DNA of 16,274 bases from positions 1 through 16,274 of the forward strand of contig DAOVMD010000017.1 in assembly GCA_030630935.1 (NCBI GenBank), in the 5' to 3' direction. A program made the position numbers and the translations under genes. Below the pieces are notes generated by a model, which searched no databases, had not been told where the DNA came from, and worked only from the letters and a program-made list of their open reading frames with translations. This DNA is from Candidatus Mcinerneyibacteriota bacterium. Lineage in GTDB: Bacteria > AUK180 > JAQVHJ01. The first letter of the stretch is position 1. Every line of letters starts with the position of its first letter. This document shows, one piece after another, positions 7,974 through 15,870 of this stretch.

Positions 7974-10094
7974 ATGAATAAGGTATATTTTTTAATGGCT
8001 ATCCATAATCACCAGCCAGTTGGTAACTTTGATCATGTGATAGAAGATTCATATAAGAAATCATACCTGCCGTTTTTAGAAGTATTAGAAAGACATCCGA
8101 AGATAAAAGTAGGTTTTCATTGTTCAGGGATTTTATATGATTGGTTTGAAAACAATCACCCTGAATACTTTAATCTTATTTCAAGACTTATAAGGAATAA
8201 TCAGCTTGAACTTTTAACAGGTGGTTATTATGAACCGATTTTATCAATGATTCCGGATAGAGATAAGGTTGAACAGATAAAATTATTTACAGATTTCATC
8301 AGGCATAAATTTGGAGTTGCTCCAAAGGGTATCTGGTTGACAGAACGAGTTTGGGAACCGGGTTTTGTTCCATTTCTTACAAAGGCAAAGGTCTCCTATA
8401 CGATGGTTGATGAGTATCATTTTAACGCTGCAGGAGTTTCAAGTAAGAATCTATCCGGTTATTATATTACGGAAGATAATAATGAGGCCCTTTCAATTTT
8501 TCCAATTAATAAGAAACTACGATATGCGATTCCGTTTACTCCTGTTAAGGATGTAATTTCAATATTTAAAGAAGTTGCTGAACGTGAAAAAGATGCGATC
8601 CTGGTACTCGGAGATGATGGGGAGAAATTCGGGAGCTGGCCAGGAACATTCCATTCTGTCTATGAAGAGGGTTGGCTTGAAGAGTTCTTTTCAGAACTTG
8701 AGAATAATTATGATTGGTTACAGATGGCGCATTTTTCTGAGGTTTTAGAGAACTTCCAACCCAGTGGAAGAGTCTATCTGCCATCATCAAGTTATTCTGA
8801 AATGATGGAATGGGCCTTGCCTGCGGAGGAGACTTATAATTATAAAAAATTTAGAAAATCAATTAAGAATTCAAAAGAAATGGAGTACGGTTTAAAATTT
8901 ATCACTGGAGGTTTCTGGAGAAATTTCTTAATTAAATACCCAGAATCTAATCAAATGCAGAAGAAAGCAAGTTACATCAGCAGTAAAATACCGGGGACAT
9001 CCTCTACTACAATAAAGAAAGAGTTATTTATGGGAGAATGCAACTGTCCATATTGGCACGGGGTCTTTGGTGGTTTATACTTACCTCATTTAAGAAGTGC
9101 AAACTATGAGCATCTTATTAAAGCTGAATATATGGCTGATCTAAAAAGGATCAAGAATAAAAAGCAGTGGTTAAAACGAAGGATTTTAGATTTTGATTGT
9201 GATGGACATAACGAGATTCTCCTTGAGAACTCAAAGATGAATCTTTATATTTCACCAGCCTATGGCGGAAGTATATTTGAACTCGATTTAAAAGGAGATA
9301 AATATTTTAACCTGATAAATACAATTTCTAGAAAATTAGAAGGCTACCATTTTCAAGTTAAAGAATTAGCAGCTGCGGATAATACGGAAGTCACATCAAT
9401 TCATGATAAAATTAAAGCGAAAGAAACCGGTCTTGACGATTATCTTCATTATGATTGGTATTTACGCCGGTCTCTTTTAGATCATATTTGTGCACTCGAT
9501 ACTGAAATCGGGAATTTTAAAAATTCTGAACACTGGGAGCTTGGAGACTTTATTAAGGAACCTTATAAGTTTGAAGTTAAGAAAGGTAAAAATTATTATA
9601 GAGTTCAAATGAGAAGATTGGGTAACCTCTGGCTTACTGACAGGAATATCCCCTGGCAAATTACTAAAACAGTCGATTTCTTCGCAAATTCCCGCGATAT
9701 AATTGTAAAATATGAAATTGTTAATCTTTCTTCAAGTGATTTTGAGTTTATCTTTGGTTCCGAATTTAATTTTTCACTCATAACAGGGGATAGCCCCGGT
9801 AAATATATTTATTCAGGGAATGATTTAAATAGAATTGCAAGTTTATCTCAAGCGGGTACGGTTAATTCATTGAATCGTTTTGGAATCCTTGACAATGATC
9901 TGGGCATTCAGATTGATTTTAGCTTAAAGGAAGAAATGAACTTGTGGTATTTTCCGATTGAAACCGTTTCACAATCCGAAAATGGGTTTGAACGGGTTTA
10001 TCAGGAAACTTGCATTTTAATAAATAAACAAATGCATCTTCAAGCAGGAGCAACAGCAAATATAAATTTTAATTTTAACCTGAAAACATTTTGA
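7974..10094 (+). CDS. GH57 4-alpha-glucanotransferase / alpha-amylase-type enzyme
   Basis: GH57 enzymes of this subgroup cut alpha-1,4-glucans and transfer the released chain to another glucan. The 706 residues show the GH57 conserved regions in order: HNHQP (11-15), GGYYEP (83-88), WLTERVWEP (121-129) with nucleophile E124, and GDDGEKFGSWPG (213-224) with the acid at D214/D215. CNCPYWHGVFGGLYLPHLR (357-375) and a long beta-rich C-terminal half (about 420-706) are typical of the Thermococcus litoralis 4-alpha-glucanotransferase and Dictyoglomus AmyA type. There is no signal peptide, so the substrate should be cytoplasmic glycogen or maltodextrin. It sits between EIIB (16 bp gap) and EIIC (6 bp gap), an unusual place. 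Transferase versus hydrolase activity cannot be separated by sequence alone. Confidence 0.92.
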   Translation: MNKVYFLMAIHNHQPVGNFDHVIEDSYKKSYLPFLEVLERHPKIKVGFHCSGILYDWFENNHPEYFNLISRLIRNNQLELLTGGYYEPILSMIPDRDKVEQIKLFTDFIRHKFGVAPKGIWLTERVWEPGFVPFLTKAKVSYTMVDEYHFNAAGVSSKNLSGYYITEDNNEALSIFPINKKLRYAIPFTPVKDVISIFKEVAEREKDAILVLGDDGEKFGSWPGTFHSVYEEGWLEEFFSELENNYDWLQMAHFSEVLENFQPSGRVYLPSSSYSEMMEWALPAEETYNYKKFRKSIKNSKEMEYGLKFITGGFWRNFLIKYPESNQMQKKASYISSKIPGTSSTTIKKELFMGECNCPYWHGVFGGLYLPHLRSANYEHLIKAEYMADLKRIKNKKQWLKRRILDFDCDGHNEILLENSKMNLYISPAYGGSIFELDLKGDKYFNLINTISRKLEGYHFQVKELAAADNTEVTSIHDKIKAKETGLDDYLHYDWYLRRSLLDHICALDTEIGNFKNSEHWELGDFIKEPYKFEVKKGKNYYRVQMRRLGNLWLTDRNIPWQITKTVDFFANSRDIIVKYEIVNLSSSDFEFIFGSEFNFSLITGDSPGKYIYSGNDLNRIASLSQAGTVNSLNRFGILDNDLGIQIDFSLKEEMNLWYFPIETVSQSENGFERVYQETCILINKQMHLQAGATANINFNFNLKTF

Positions 10095-10100
10095 GATCAA

Positions 10101-10910
10101 ATGATTTTTAAAGTTCTCCTTGCGGGATTAATATCAGGATTATTTCAACTTGATCAAACGGGAGCATTTCAATTTATGCTTTCAAGGTCAATTATTAGTT
10201 CCACTATTCTCGGTTGGGTTTTAGGCAGCATAATTGGTCAACCGGAATTAGGATTGAGGTATGGTTTCTTGTTTGGGATTTTCTTTGATCTAATTTGGCT
10301 TTTCAGATTACCAATTGGTGCATCCACTCCACCTGATTATCAGATAGGTTCAAGCGTGGCAATCTCAAGCCTTATCCTGGGAATTAGTTTCTTCAACCCA
10401 AAGTTTATTTATATTTATGTATTCATCTGTTTAGTAATGGGTTTTGTATCAGGATACATTGGGGCATGGTTTGATGTTATTATTAGAAGATTAAATATCA
10501 ATATATCCCGAATGAGCAGATATTATTGGAATAAAGGAAAATTTCTAAAATTTAAATCCTTAATGCTATTGGGACTATTTAACTCTTTTGTAAAAGCTTT
10601 TTTAATAACGATTGTATTTTTATTTCTAATCCTTATTCTAAACCCCATTCTAAATTTTATCTTTGAAAATATTCCCGGTTTCATTGTTGAAGGATTTGCA
10701 ATTGTAATATTTTTTATACCGGCATTAGGTTTAATAGTTGTAATAAACCATATAATTAAAGAGAGTACATGGAAAGTCCTTGGCTTAGGTATTGTTACAG
10801 GCGCAATTATCTTCTCTTACTTGAAAGATTTTCATGTGTTTGGTTTCTTAATTATATTATTTTTCTGTATAATCATTTGGGTTAATGTTTTAAAAAAAGA
10901 GAAAGTATGA
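10101..10910 (+). CDS. PTS mannose-class EIIC membrane component
   Basis: EIIC forms the sugar-conducting membrane channel with EIID. The 269 residues are strongly hydrophobic and carry family landmarks: QLDQTGAFQFMLSR (16-29), the segment GWVLG (38-42) and LPIGASTPPD (70-79), the conserved loop of mannose/sorbose EIIC proteins. Several membrane helices follow to the C-terminus. The ribosome site is weak (gaga at 10094-10097), and the gene begins 6 bp after the GH57 stop, so coupling with the upstream gene is likely. It overlaps EIID by ATGA (10907-10910). The N-terminal half is much better conserved than the C-terminal half, but the overall length is normal. Confidence 0.9.
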   Translation: MIFKVLLAGLISGLFQLDQTGAFQFMLSRSIISSTILGWVLGSIIGQPELGLRYGFLFGIFFDLIWLFRLPIGASTPPDYQIGSSVAISSLILGISFFNPKFIYIYVFICLVMGFVSGYIGAWFDVIIRRLNINISRMSRYYWNKGKFLKFKSLMLLGLFNSFVKAFLITIVFLFLILILNPILNFIFENIPGFIVEGFAIVIFFIPALGLIVVINHIIKESTWKVLGLGIVTGAIIFSYLKDFHVFGFLIILFFCIIIWVNVLKKEKV

Positions 10911-11719
10911 CAATTAGGAAGATTGATATATTCCGAACAGGATTAAGAACATTTTTTATTCAATCTCTTTGGAATTATGAAAGCTTGCTCGCTTATGGCA
11001 TCGCTTTTTCTATTTTACCAATCTTAATTAAACTATATTCAAAACGGGATATAATACGAAAAGGAAGAGAGTATCTTTCATACTTTAATTCTCAACCTTA
11101 TCTTGCTGCCTTTATCCTGGGTATGCTGATAAAATTAGAAGAGGATGCAGTAGAAAACTCAATCAATAATAACTCAAAAATCAGTTCTGTAAAAGCCAGT
11201 TATATGGGACCACTCGCAGCAATGGGGGATTCTTTTTTCTGGTGGTGCCTTAAGCCGGCAACCTTAATTATTACAATCTTCCTTGTTATGTATTTTAATG
11301 ATTTCTCTAACGCACTTTTCCTTCTGTCCTTTTTCTTAATATTTTTTAATGCTTTTCATCTTTATTATAGATTTGGAAGTATTAGTTTCGGTTATAAATA
11401 TGGAGAGGATGGGTTGAAGTTTTTTCAAAAATTTAATATGAATTTATTTCAAAAAGTAATGTTCCAGATTACATTTTTTCTTTTAGGTATTTCTATTACA
11501 ATGCTTGTATTGAAATTCCCATTTCCAAAACTAGTAGAGAATATTGAGATATTTAAACATATTGAATTTCAGATTTTCTATGGTATCTCGGTAATATTTT
11601 TATTCTTTATATATAAGTTGAAACGTTCTCCCTTATTGTTAATTTTAACAACTTTAATTATTATATTTATATTTTCATTTTTAAAAGAGAAGAACCTGGT
11701 ATTTTTAAGGATAAATTAA
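10907..11719 (+). CDS. PTS mannose-class EIID membrane component
   Basis: EIID is found only in the mannose-class PTS and forms the permease complex with EIIC. The 270-residue protein carries the diagnostic motifs FFIQSLWNYE (16-25), FNSQPYLAAFILG (60-72) and MGPLAAMGDSFFWWCLKP (100-117). Hydrophobic segments follow in the C-terminal half (about 117-165, 182-203, 220-235 and 242-262). It overlaps EIIC by 4 nt, and its stop codon directly abuts the HPr start. With EIIA, EIIB and EIIC it completes a four-subunit PTS. Nothing in the sequence fixes the sugar; mannose-class systems import hexoses such as glucose and mannose, as well as sorbose and amino sugars. Confidence 0.93.
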   Translation: MTIRKIDIFRTGLRTFFIQSLWNYESLLAYGIAFSILPILIKLYSKRDIIRKGREYLSYFNSQPYLAAFILGMLIKLEEDAVENSINNNSKISSVKASYMGPLAAMGDSFFWWCLKPATLIITIFLVMYFNDFSNALFLLSFFLIFFNAFHLYYRFGSISFGYKYGEDGLKFFQKFNMNLFQKVMFQITFFLLGISITMLVLKFPFPKLVENIEIFKHIEFQIFYGISVIFLFFIYKLKRSPLLLILTTLIIIFIFSFLKEKNLVFLRIN

Positions 11720-11986
11720 ATGAAAGAAGAAACGATTATAATAAAAAATGAATTAGGTTTACATGCCCGTCCAGCTGCGATGTTAGTTAAGCTCTCAACT
11801 TCATTCGACTCAGAAGTTGAGTTGGAAGTGAATGAGATAAAAGTAAATGCAAAAAGTATAATGGGCGTTCTGATGTTGGGCGCTAATCAAGGAACCGAAG
11901 TTATAATAAGAGCAAATGGTGATGACGAAGAACAAGCATTAAAAGAAATTAAACAATTATTTGAAGATGGCTTTGGGGAAAAATAA
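11720..11986 (+). CDS. ptsH: Phosphocarrier protein HPr with Ser46 site
   Basis: HPr carries phosphate from EI to EIIA. The 88-residue protein has LGLHARPA (12-19) with the catalytic H15 and the regulatory segment NAKSIMGVLMLG (43-54), in which S46 is the residue HprK phosphorylates in Gram-positive bacteria and HprK-bearing Proteobacteria. Enterobacterial transport HPr also has a serine here but no HprK; the presence of both in one operon implies working Ser46 control. ATG 11720 directly follows the EIID stop codon, with aagga about eight bases upstream inside EIID. The EI gene starts 14 bp downstream. Confidence 0.96.
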   Translation: MKEETIIIKNELGLHARPAAMLVKLSTSFDSEVELEVNEIKVNAKSIMGVLMLGANQGTEVIIRANGDDEEQALKEIKQLFEDGFGEK

Positions 11987-12000
11987 AAGGAGATAATAAT

Positions 12001-13767
12001 ATGGATTTTGAAATTTTAAAGAACTCAGATGTTCGTTATGGATTGGGAGTTTCTCCTGGGATTGCGATCGGAAGTGTTTTTATTTATGGGAAACCATTTT
12101 TTAAAATTTCATTGCGGAAGATAACAGATGAAAATATCACGGCAGAGATTGCTCGATTTCATCTTGCTCTAAAGCAAGCGAAAGAAGATATTTTAAAAAT
12201 CAAGGGCAAGGTTTCAACCGATTTGGGGGAAAAGTATGCGTTTATTTTTGAAGCACATTCTTTAATTCTTGAAGACCCCAAAATTATTGATAACACAGAG
12301 AAGATAATACGGGAAAATAATTCTTGTGCAGAATATGCTTTTGAGAAAGTTTTAAATGGGATTTTAAAAACGATTGAATTTCTCGATAACGATTATTTAG
12401 CAGAACGTGTGATTGACATAAAGGATGTTGGACAGAAGGTTTTAAATTATTTACTCGAGACAGATATTCCCAATACACTTAGCGAATTACGTATTAGTGC
12501 TTTAATCGTTGCGAGAGATCTTATGCCGGGAGATACAGCTTCTCTTGAAAAGGAGAAGGTAAAAGGTTTAGTAACAGAACTTGGAAGCTATACATCGCAT
12601 ACCGCAATTATAGCGAGAGCAATGGAGATTCCTGCAGTTGTAGGTGTTAAGAACATTAGTACATCACTGCAGTTTGGGGACAAAATTATTCTTGATGGGA
12701 AGAAAGGTTTAGTAATTGTAAACCCATCCGATGAAGTTATCAAACACTATGAAAACCTTCAAAAGAAACATTTAGAGAAGAAAAAGTATCTTCTTTCCTT
12801 TACAAAACTTCCACAAAAAACAGTAGATAATAAAACAATTCATCTTCGTGCAAATATTGAATCTGTAGATGAATTGAAACTTCTTGCCGAATATGGTGCT
12901 CACGGGATTGGACTTTTTAGAACAGAATATTTATTTGCCAGGGGCAGGAAATTTCCGTCAGAAGAAACTCAATTTGAAGTATATAAAAAGACTGCTCAAC
13001 TGAGTAAGGATTATTCTTCTATAATTAGAACATTGGATATTGGCGGTGATAAAATTGATATAATCGAAGGTATGCCGCAGGAGAAGAATCCATTCCTCGG
13101 GTGGCGAGCGATTAGATTCTGCCTTACAAATACGGATATCTTTAAAACTCAATTAAGAGCAATTTTACGTGCCAGTGCATTTGGTAATTTAAAGATAATG
13201 TTTCCAATGATTTCAAGTATTGAGGAGATGACAACTGCCAAAGTAATTATTAAGGAAGTAATGAAAGATCTTTCTGAATCCGGAATTGAATATGATGCAA
13301 ACATTCCTATCGGAACAATGATTGAGATTCCATCAGCGGTTTTAATAGCTGAATCATTGGCAAAGGTCTCCGATTTCTTTTCAATCGGAACAAATGACTT
13401 AATTCAATATACACTTGCTGTGGATAGAGGAAATGAGAGAGTGTCCTATTTATATAATTATCTGCATCCCGCAGTTTTAAAATTGATTAAACAAACTATT
13501 GAAGTTGGTAAGAAAACAAAAACGCCTGTTAGTGTTTGTGGTGAAATGGCCGGCGATCCCGTTGGTGCTCTTTTACTCATTGGATTCGGAGTGAGAGATT
13601 TAAGTTTAAATCCATTTGCAATTCCTATAATTAAGGAAATTATAAAAAATGTAAATTCCGTTGAACTGGAAAAACTAATACAGAACATTACCGATTTTGA
13701 GAGTACTGAGGAGATTGAAGGATTTGTCAGATCGAAATTAAAAGACTACTTTAAAATGATTGATTGA
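12001..13767 (+). CDS. ptsI: PEP-protein phosphotransferase (PTS enzyme I)
   Basis: EI takes phosphate from PEP and gives it to HPr, the entry step of the PTS. The 588 residues have the N-terminal HPr-binding and phospho-His domains (about 14-250) with GSYTSHTAIIAR (195-206), where H200 is phosphorylated, and the C-terminal PEP-binding TIM barrel (about 275-575). The barrel contains GIGLFRTEYLF (302-312), RTLDIGGDK (343-351), SIGTNDLIQYTLAVDR (461-476) and SVCGEMAGDP (511-520) with catalytic C513. There is no N-terminal GAF domain, so it is the sugar-PTS form rather than the nitrogen-PTS EI (PtsP). A strong AGGAG precedes the start by a short spacer. The 14-bp gap from ptsH is the usual ptsHI arrangement. 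Confidence 0.97.
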   Translation: MDFEILKNSDVRYGLGVSPGIAIGSVFIYGKPFFKISLRKITDENITAEIARFHLALKQAKEDILKIKGKVSTDLGEKYAFIFEAHSLILEDPKIIDNTEKIIRENNSCAEYAFEKVLNGILKTIEFLDNDYLAERVIDIKDVGQKVLNYLLETDIPNTLSELRISALIVARDLMPGDTASLEKEKVKGLVTELGSYTSHTAIIARAMEIPAVVGVKNISTSLQFGDKIILDGKKGLVIVNPSDEVIKHYENLQKKHLEKKKYLLSFTKLPQKTVDNKTIHLRANIESVDELKLLAEYGAHGIGLFRTEYLFARGRKFPSEETQFEVYKKTAQLSKDYSSIIRTLDIGGDKIDIIEGMPQEKNPFLGWRAIRFCLTNTDIFKTQLRAILRASAFGNLKIMFPMISSIEEMTTAKVIIKEVMKDLSESGIEYDANIPIGTMIEIPSAVLIAESLAKVSDFFSIGTNDLIQYTLAVDRGNERVSYLYNYLHPAVLKLIKQTIEVGKKTKTPVSVCGEMAGDPVGALLLIGFGVRDLSLNPFAIPIIKEIIKNVNSVELEKLIQNITDFESTEEIEGFVRSKLKDYFKMID

Positions 13768-13777
13768 TGGTTTAAAT

Positions 13778-14602
13778 ATGGAAAAAGATTACCTAAAAAA
13801 AAGATTCAGCTTTTATCTGCTGCCGACATTGTTTACATTTGGAAATATGTTCTGCGGATTTTATTCAATAATTCTATCTCTCAACCAAAAAACAATGATT
13901 GCTGCAAAATTAATTTTATTAGGAATTGTTTTTGACATTTTAGATGGCCGGGTAGCAAGATTGATAAAAAAGGAGAGTGAGTTTGGAATAGAAATAGATT
14001 CGATGGCTGACTTGACAACCTTTTGTATTGCCCCCGCAATACTTTTATACTCCGGGTTTTCAACTTTAATCTTTAAGGCCAATGCTCCCAATTGGATGTT
14101 GATGCTGGTTTTTTTATTAGTAGTTGGTGGGGCATTGAGATTAGTGAGATTTAACATTAAGAAATATGGAGTTCTGCTGCAAACTACAAAAAAAAGATTT
14201 AAAAAGAGTAAAAAAAGTAATTTTGACGGATTACCGACTCCGGCTGCAGCTGGTTTTATTGCATCTTTTTTTATTGCATCATTTTCATTTGACTCAACAT
14301 CCCTGTTCCTGAAAACAATTCCGGTTATCATCGTTTTTATATCATACTTGATGGTTAGTAATATTGAATATCCTTCATTTAAAGAAATTGATGTGCATGA
14401 CAGGAAACCATTTGGGTTTATAGTTATTCTTATCTTCATGGTGGTTTTATTTTCATTCTTTGAAAATCGTTGGTTATTACTTTTCCTGATGATATTAGGC
14501 TATATTCTGTTTGGAGTCTTAAGAGAATGGGTTTATTTTATTTCATCCTTCTTTATTAAAGATGACAAACCGGATAATGAAAAGAGAAATTATATTTTAT
14601 AA
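13778..14602 (+). CDS. pssA: CDP-diacylglycerol-serine O-phosphatidyltransferase (PssA)
   Basis: It makes phosphatidylserine, the precursor of phosphatidylethanolamine, from CDP-diacylglycerol and serine in the inner membrane. From ATG 13778 the protein has 274 residues, with the opening FYLLPTLFTFGNMFCGF (12-28) typical of the bacterial membrane-type PssA. The CDP-alcohol phosphotransferase motif is intact: D56-G57, A60-R61, G70, D74, D78, matching D-G-x2-A-R-x8-G-x3-D-x3-D. FDGLPTPAAAG (about 149-159) and several membrane helices follow. An in-frame TTG at 13760 lies inside ptsI; the ATG is preferred for its protein start and the gatgg at 13765-13769. A lipid gene directly after ptsHI is unexpected by function, but it fits the envelope genes at the head of the operon. 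Confidence 0.93.
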   Translation: MEKDYLKKRFSFYLLPTLFTFGNMFCGFYSIILSLNQKTMIAAKLILLGIVFDILDGRVARLIKKESEFGIEIDSMADLTTFCIAPAILLYSGFSTLIFKANAPNWMLMLVFLLVVGGALRLVRFNIKKYGVLLQTTKKRFKKSKKSNFDGLPTPAAAGFIASFFIASFSFDSTSLFLKTIPVIIVFISYLMVSNIEYPSFKEIDVHDRKPFGFIVILIFMVVLFSFFENRWLLLFLMILGYILFGVLREWVYFISSFFIKDDKPDNEKRNYIL

Positions 14603-14614
14603 TATAGGTTAATA

Positions 14615-15424
14615 ATGACTGGTAATATAATCGAGGTGATATTACAACCTCTTTCAAATATTTTATTCTACTTTGTAATACTTTCATATTTCATTACATT
14701 CTTATTTACTGTTTTATTTATGATCTCAAAAAAAATATTCTTAGGGGAGATTTCAAATATATTCTTTATTATATCTGCAATACTTCATATTATCCTGGTG
14801 GTGTTATATCTTTTCAAAGGCGGTTTATTTATTTTTGATTCATTATTTAAGGTTTTGTTAATTGTATCGGCTGTTATTGTTGTGATATACATTTTTATTG
14901 AGCTCTTCTACAAAATTAAGATGGGTGGAATATTTATTCTAATGTTTATTCTTGCCGCTTTACTAATCTTGCTGGTTAAACCGGAAATAACATTTAAATT
15001 AACTCCCGAAATCTCTATCTTTAATTCAGTCTTTTATATTCTGCTAATGCTTGGATACTTCATTTTTATTGGAAGTTATATTAATAGCTTTTCAATTTAT
15101 ATCGCTGCTATTGCATACCCGCATATAATTAAAGAAAATATAGAAATATATCTGAAAGCTGCAAAACGATTTGATATCCTTGCAGGATATGGGTTAGGAA
15201 TTTCAATCCTGTCAAGATTTATCATCTTTAATCAAATAGAAATTGTTTTTGTCTGGAAATCAATTATAATTCAATCCCTCTCTGTAATTTTGGGGATTAT
15301 TATAATAAGGTCTGTAAGCCTTTATAAAAAATTACAAAATAAAAAAATTCTCCTCAGATTTTATAAAATTTTAGGAATGATATTCTGGGCTGCAATATTG
15401 TTCCTGAATAATGTGATTATTTAA
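14615..15424 (+). CDS. Eight-TM membrane protein, distantly CcsA/HemX-like
   Basis: I do not firmly recognise this gene. Its 269 residues contain about eight hydrophobic segments (near 16-37, 46-67, 77-99, 104-122, 137-168, 187-206, 210-233, 250-267). The length, helix count and the stretches SVFYILLMLGYFIFIGSY (138-155) and AAKRFDILAGYGLGI (182-196) recall the cytochrome c assembly family (CcsA/ResC and HemX), where a loop rich in Trp follows a similar helix. However, the WGxxWxWD haem-handling motif is absent and only H58 and H170 are possible ligands, so it would be a HemX-like or non-haem relative. It is last in the operon, 12 bp after pssA, with a modest tagg ribosome site. The gene is real; the family assignment is weak. 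Confidence 0.75.
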   Translation: MTGNIIEVILQPLSNILFYFVILSYFITFLFTVLFMISKKIFLGEISNIFFIISAILHIILVVLYLFKGGLFIFDSLFKVLLIVSAVIVVIYIFIELFYKIKMGGIFILMFILAALLILLVKPEITFKLTPEISIFNSVFYILLMLGYFIFIGSYINSFSIYIAAIAYPHIIKENIEIYLKAAKRFDILAGYGLGISILSRFIIFNQIEIVFVWKSIIIQSLSVILGIIIIRSVSLYKKLQNKKILLRFYKILGMIFWAAILFLNNVII

Positions 15425-15514
15425 TTCGATTTTGGGGACAGGGTTAACATTTTGTTTCAGTATTATGTTTACTTCAGAATTATAGCATCAAGAAAATCTC
15501 TGGTTTTTTGATGT

Positions 15515-15711
15515 AAAGGAATTTATTCCTTTTATATCTCGTAGACCCGGGTATTATATATCTTACCATCATCCGGGACTTTAGTCCCTAGTTTAATCCC
15601 ATTTATGGGATTATTTATCTCCATAATAGGAATAAGTTCCTTTGTTATTTTGGGAATTAGTGAACCATGTCTAAAGACATGGCCTACGAGATATAGGAGC
15701 AATAAATTGCT
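15515..15711. repeat. REP-like mosaic of small hairpins with TTTA/TAAA loops
   Basis: Six short hairpins, each with a four-base loop, are packed into about 200 bp: 15515-15532 (7-bp stem, loop ttta), 15575-15588 (5 bp, ttta), 15594-15613 (8 bp, ttta), 15628-15641 (5 bp, taag), 15665-15682 (7 bp, taaa) and 15698-15711 (5 bp, taaa). The palindrome acccgggt is at 15545-15552. A perfect 12-bp inverted repeat, tatatctcgtag (15533-15544) and ctacgagatata (15684-15695), frames the inner hairpins. Loops read ttta on the left and taaa on the right, so the whole element is inverted-symmetric in style although the stems differ. I infer a REP-type, non-autonomous element of the sort mobilised by single-strand (Y1/REP-associated) transposases; no such gene is in the window. 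Confidence 0.75.
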
Positions 15712-15758
15712 TTGTAATGATTTTAGTTTCATTCGGGAGGATTAAATTCTTAAGGTCA

Positions 15759-15777
15759 GGGTCAAGGTCCTTGACCC
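15759..15777. repeat. Perfect 9-bp palindrome, gggtcaagg-t-ccttgaccc
   Basis: The two 9-bp arms pair exactly around one central base, and a related aaggtca lies just upstream (15752-15758). There is no downstream T-run, so it is not a standard intrinsic terminator. It could be another REP unit, a protein-binding site, or part of the termination region for the upstream operon; the sequence does not decide. Confidence 0.6.
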
Positions 15778-15837
15778 CTACATTGTTTGGCAAATAATTC
15801 TTTTGTTTTTGATTGAATACATAAAATAAAAAAATGC

Positions 15838-15866
15838 TTGACATTTGAAAAAAACCGTGATATACT
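15838..15866 (+). promoter_or_regulatory. Sigma-70 promoter of the 107-residue gene
   Basis: A consensus -35 box TTGACA (15838-15843) and a -10 box TATACT (15861-15866) are exactly 17 bp apart, a near-ideal sigma-70 promoter. The start point is predicted near 15873, giving a leader of about 34 nt to ATG 15907. Confidence 0.78.
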
Positions 15867-15870
15867 CACA

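Noticed and set aside
9054-9070. TGGCACG resembling the -24 part of a sigma-54 promoter
   Set aside because: The -12 GC element is missing at the required spacing, and the bases encode the conserved YWHGVFGG of the GH57 enzyme.
13760-13777. TTG start for pssA inside ptsI
   Set aside because: ATG 13778 has a usable upstream gatgg and gives a typical PssA beginning; the extra six residues have no support.
13861-14439. Long minus-strand open frame of 192 codons opposite pssA
   Set aside because: It is a shadow of pssA, whose catalytic motif is intact on the + strand.
15486-15513. Hairpin catcaagaaa/ttttttgatg as a terminator for the long operon
   Set aside because: The T-rich part is within the stem rather than after it, and the stem is AT-rich with a G-U pair; at most it is a weak structure.
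15515-15711. CRISPR array
   Set aside because: The repeated feature is hairpin form and loop sequence, not identical repeats with regular spacers, and no cas gene is present.
15532-15732. Minus-strand open frame of 66 codons
   Set aside because: It is formed by the hairpin mosaic read through, with no ribosome site and no protein character.
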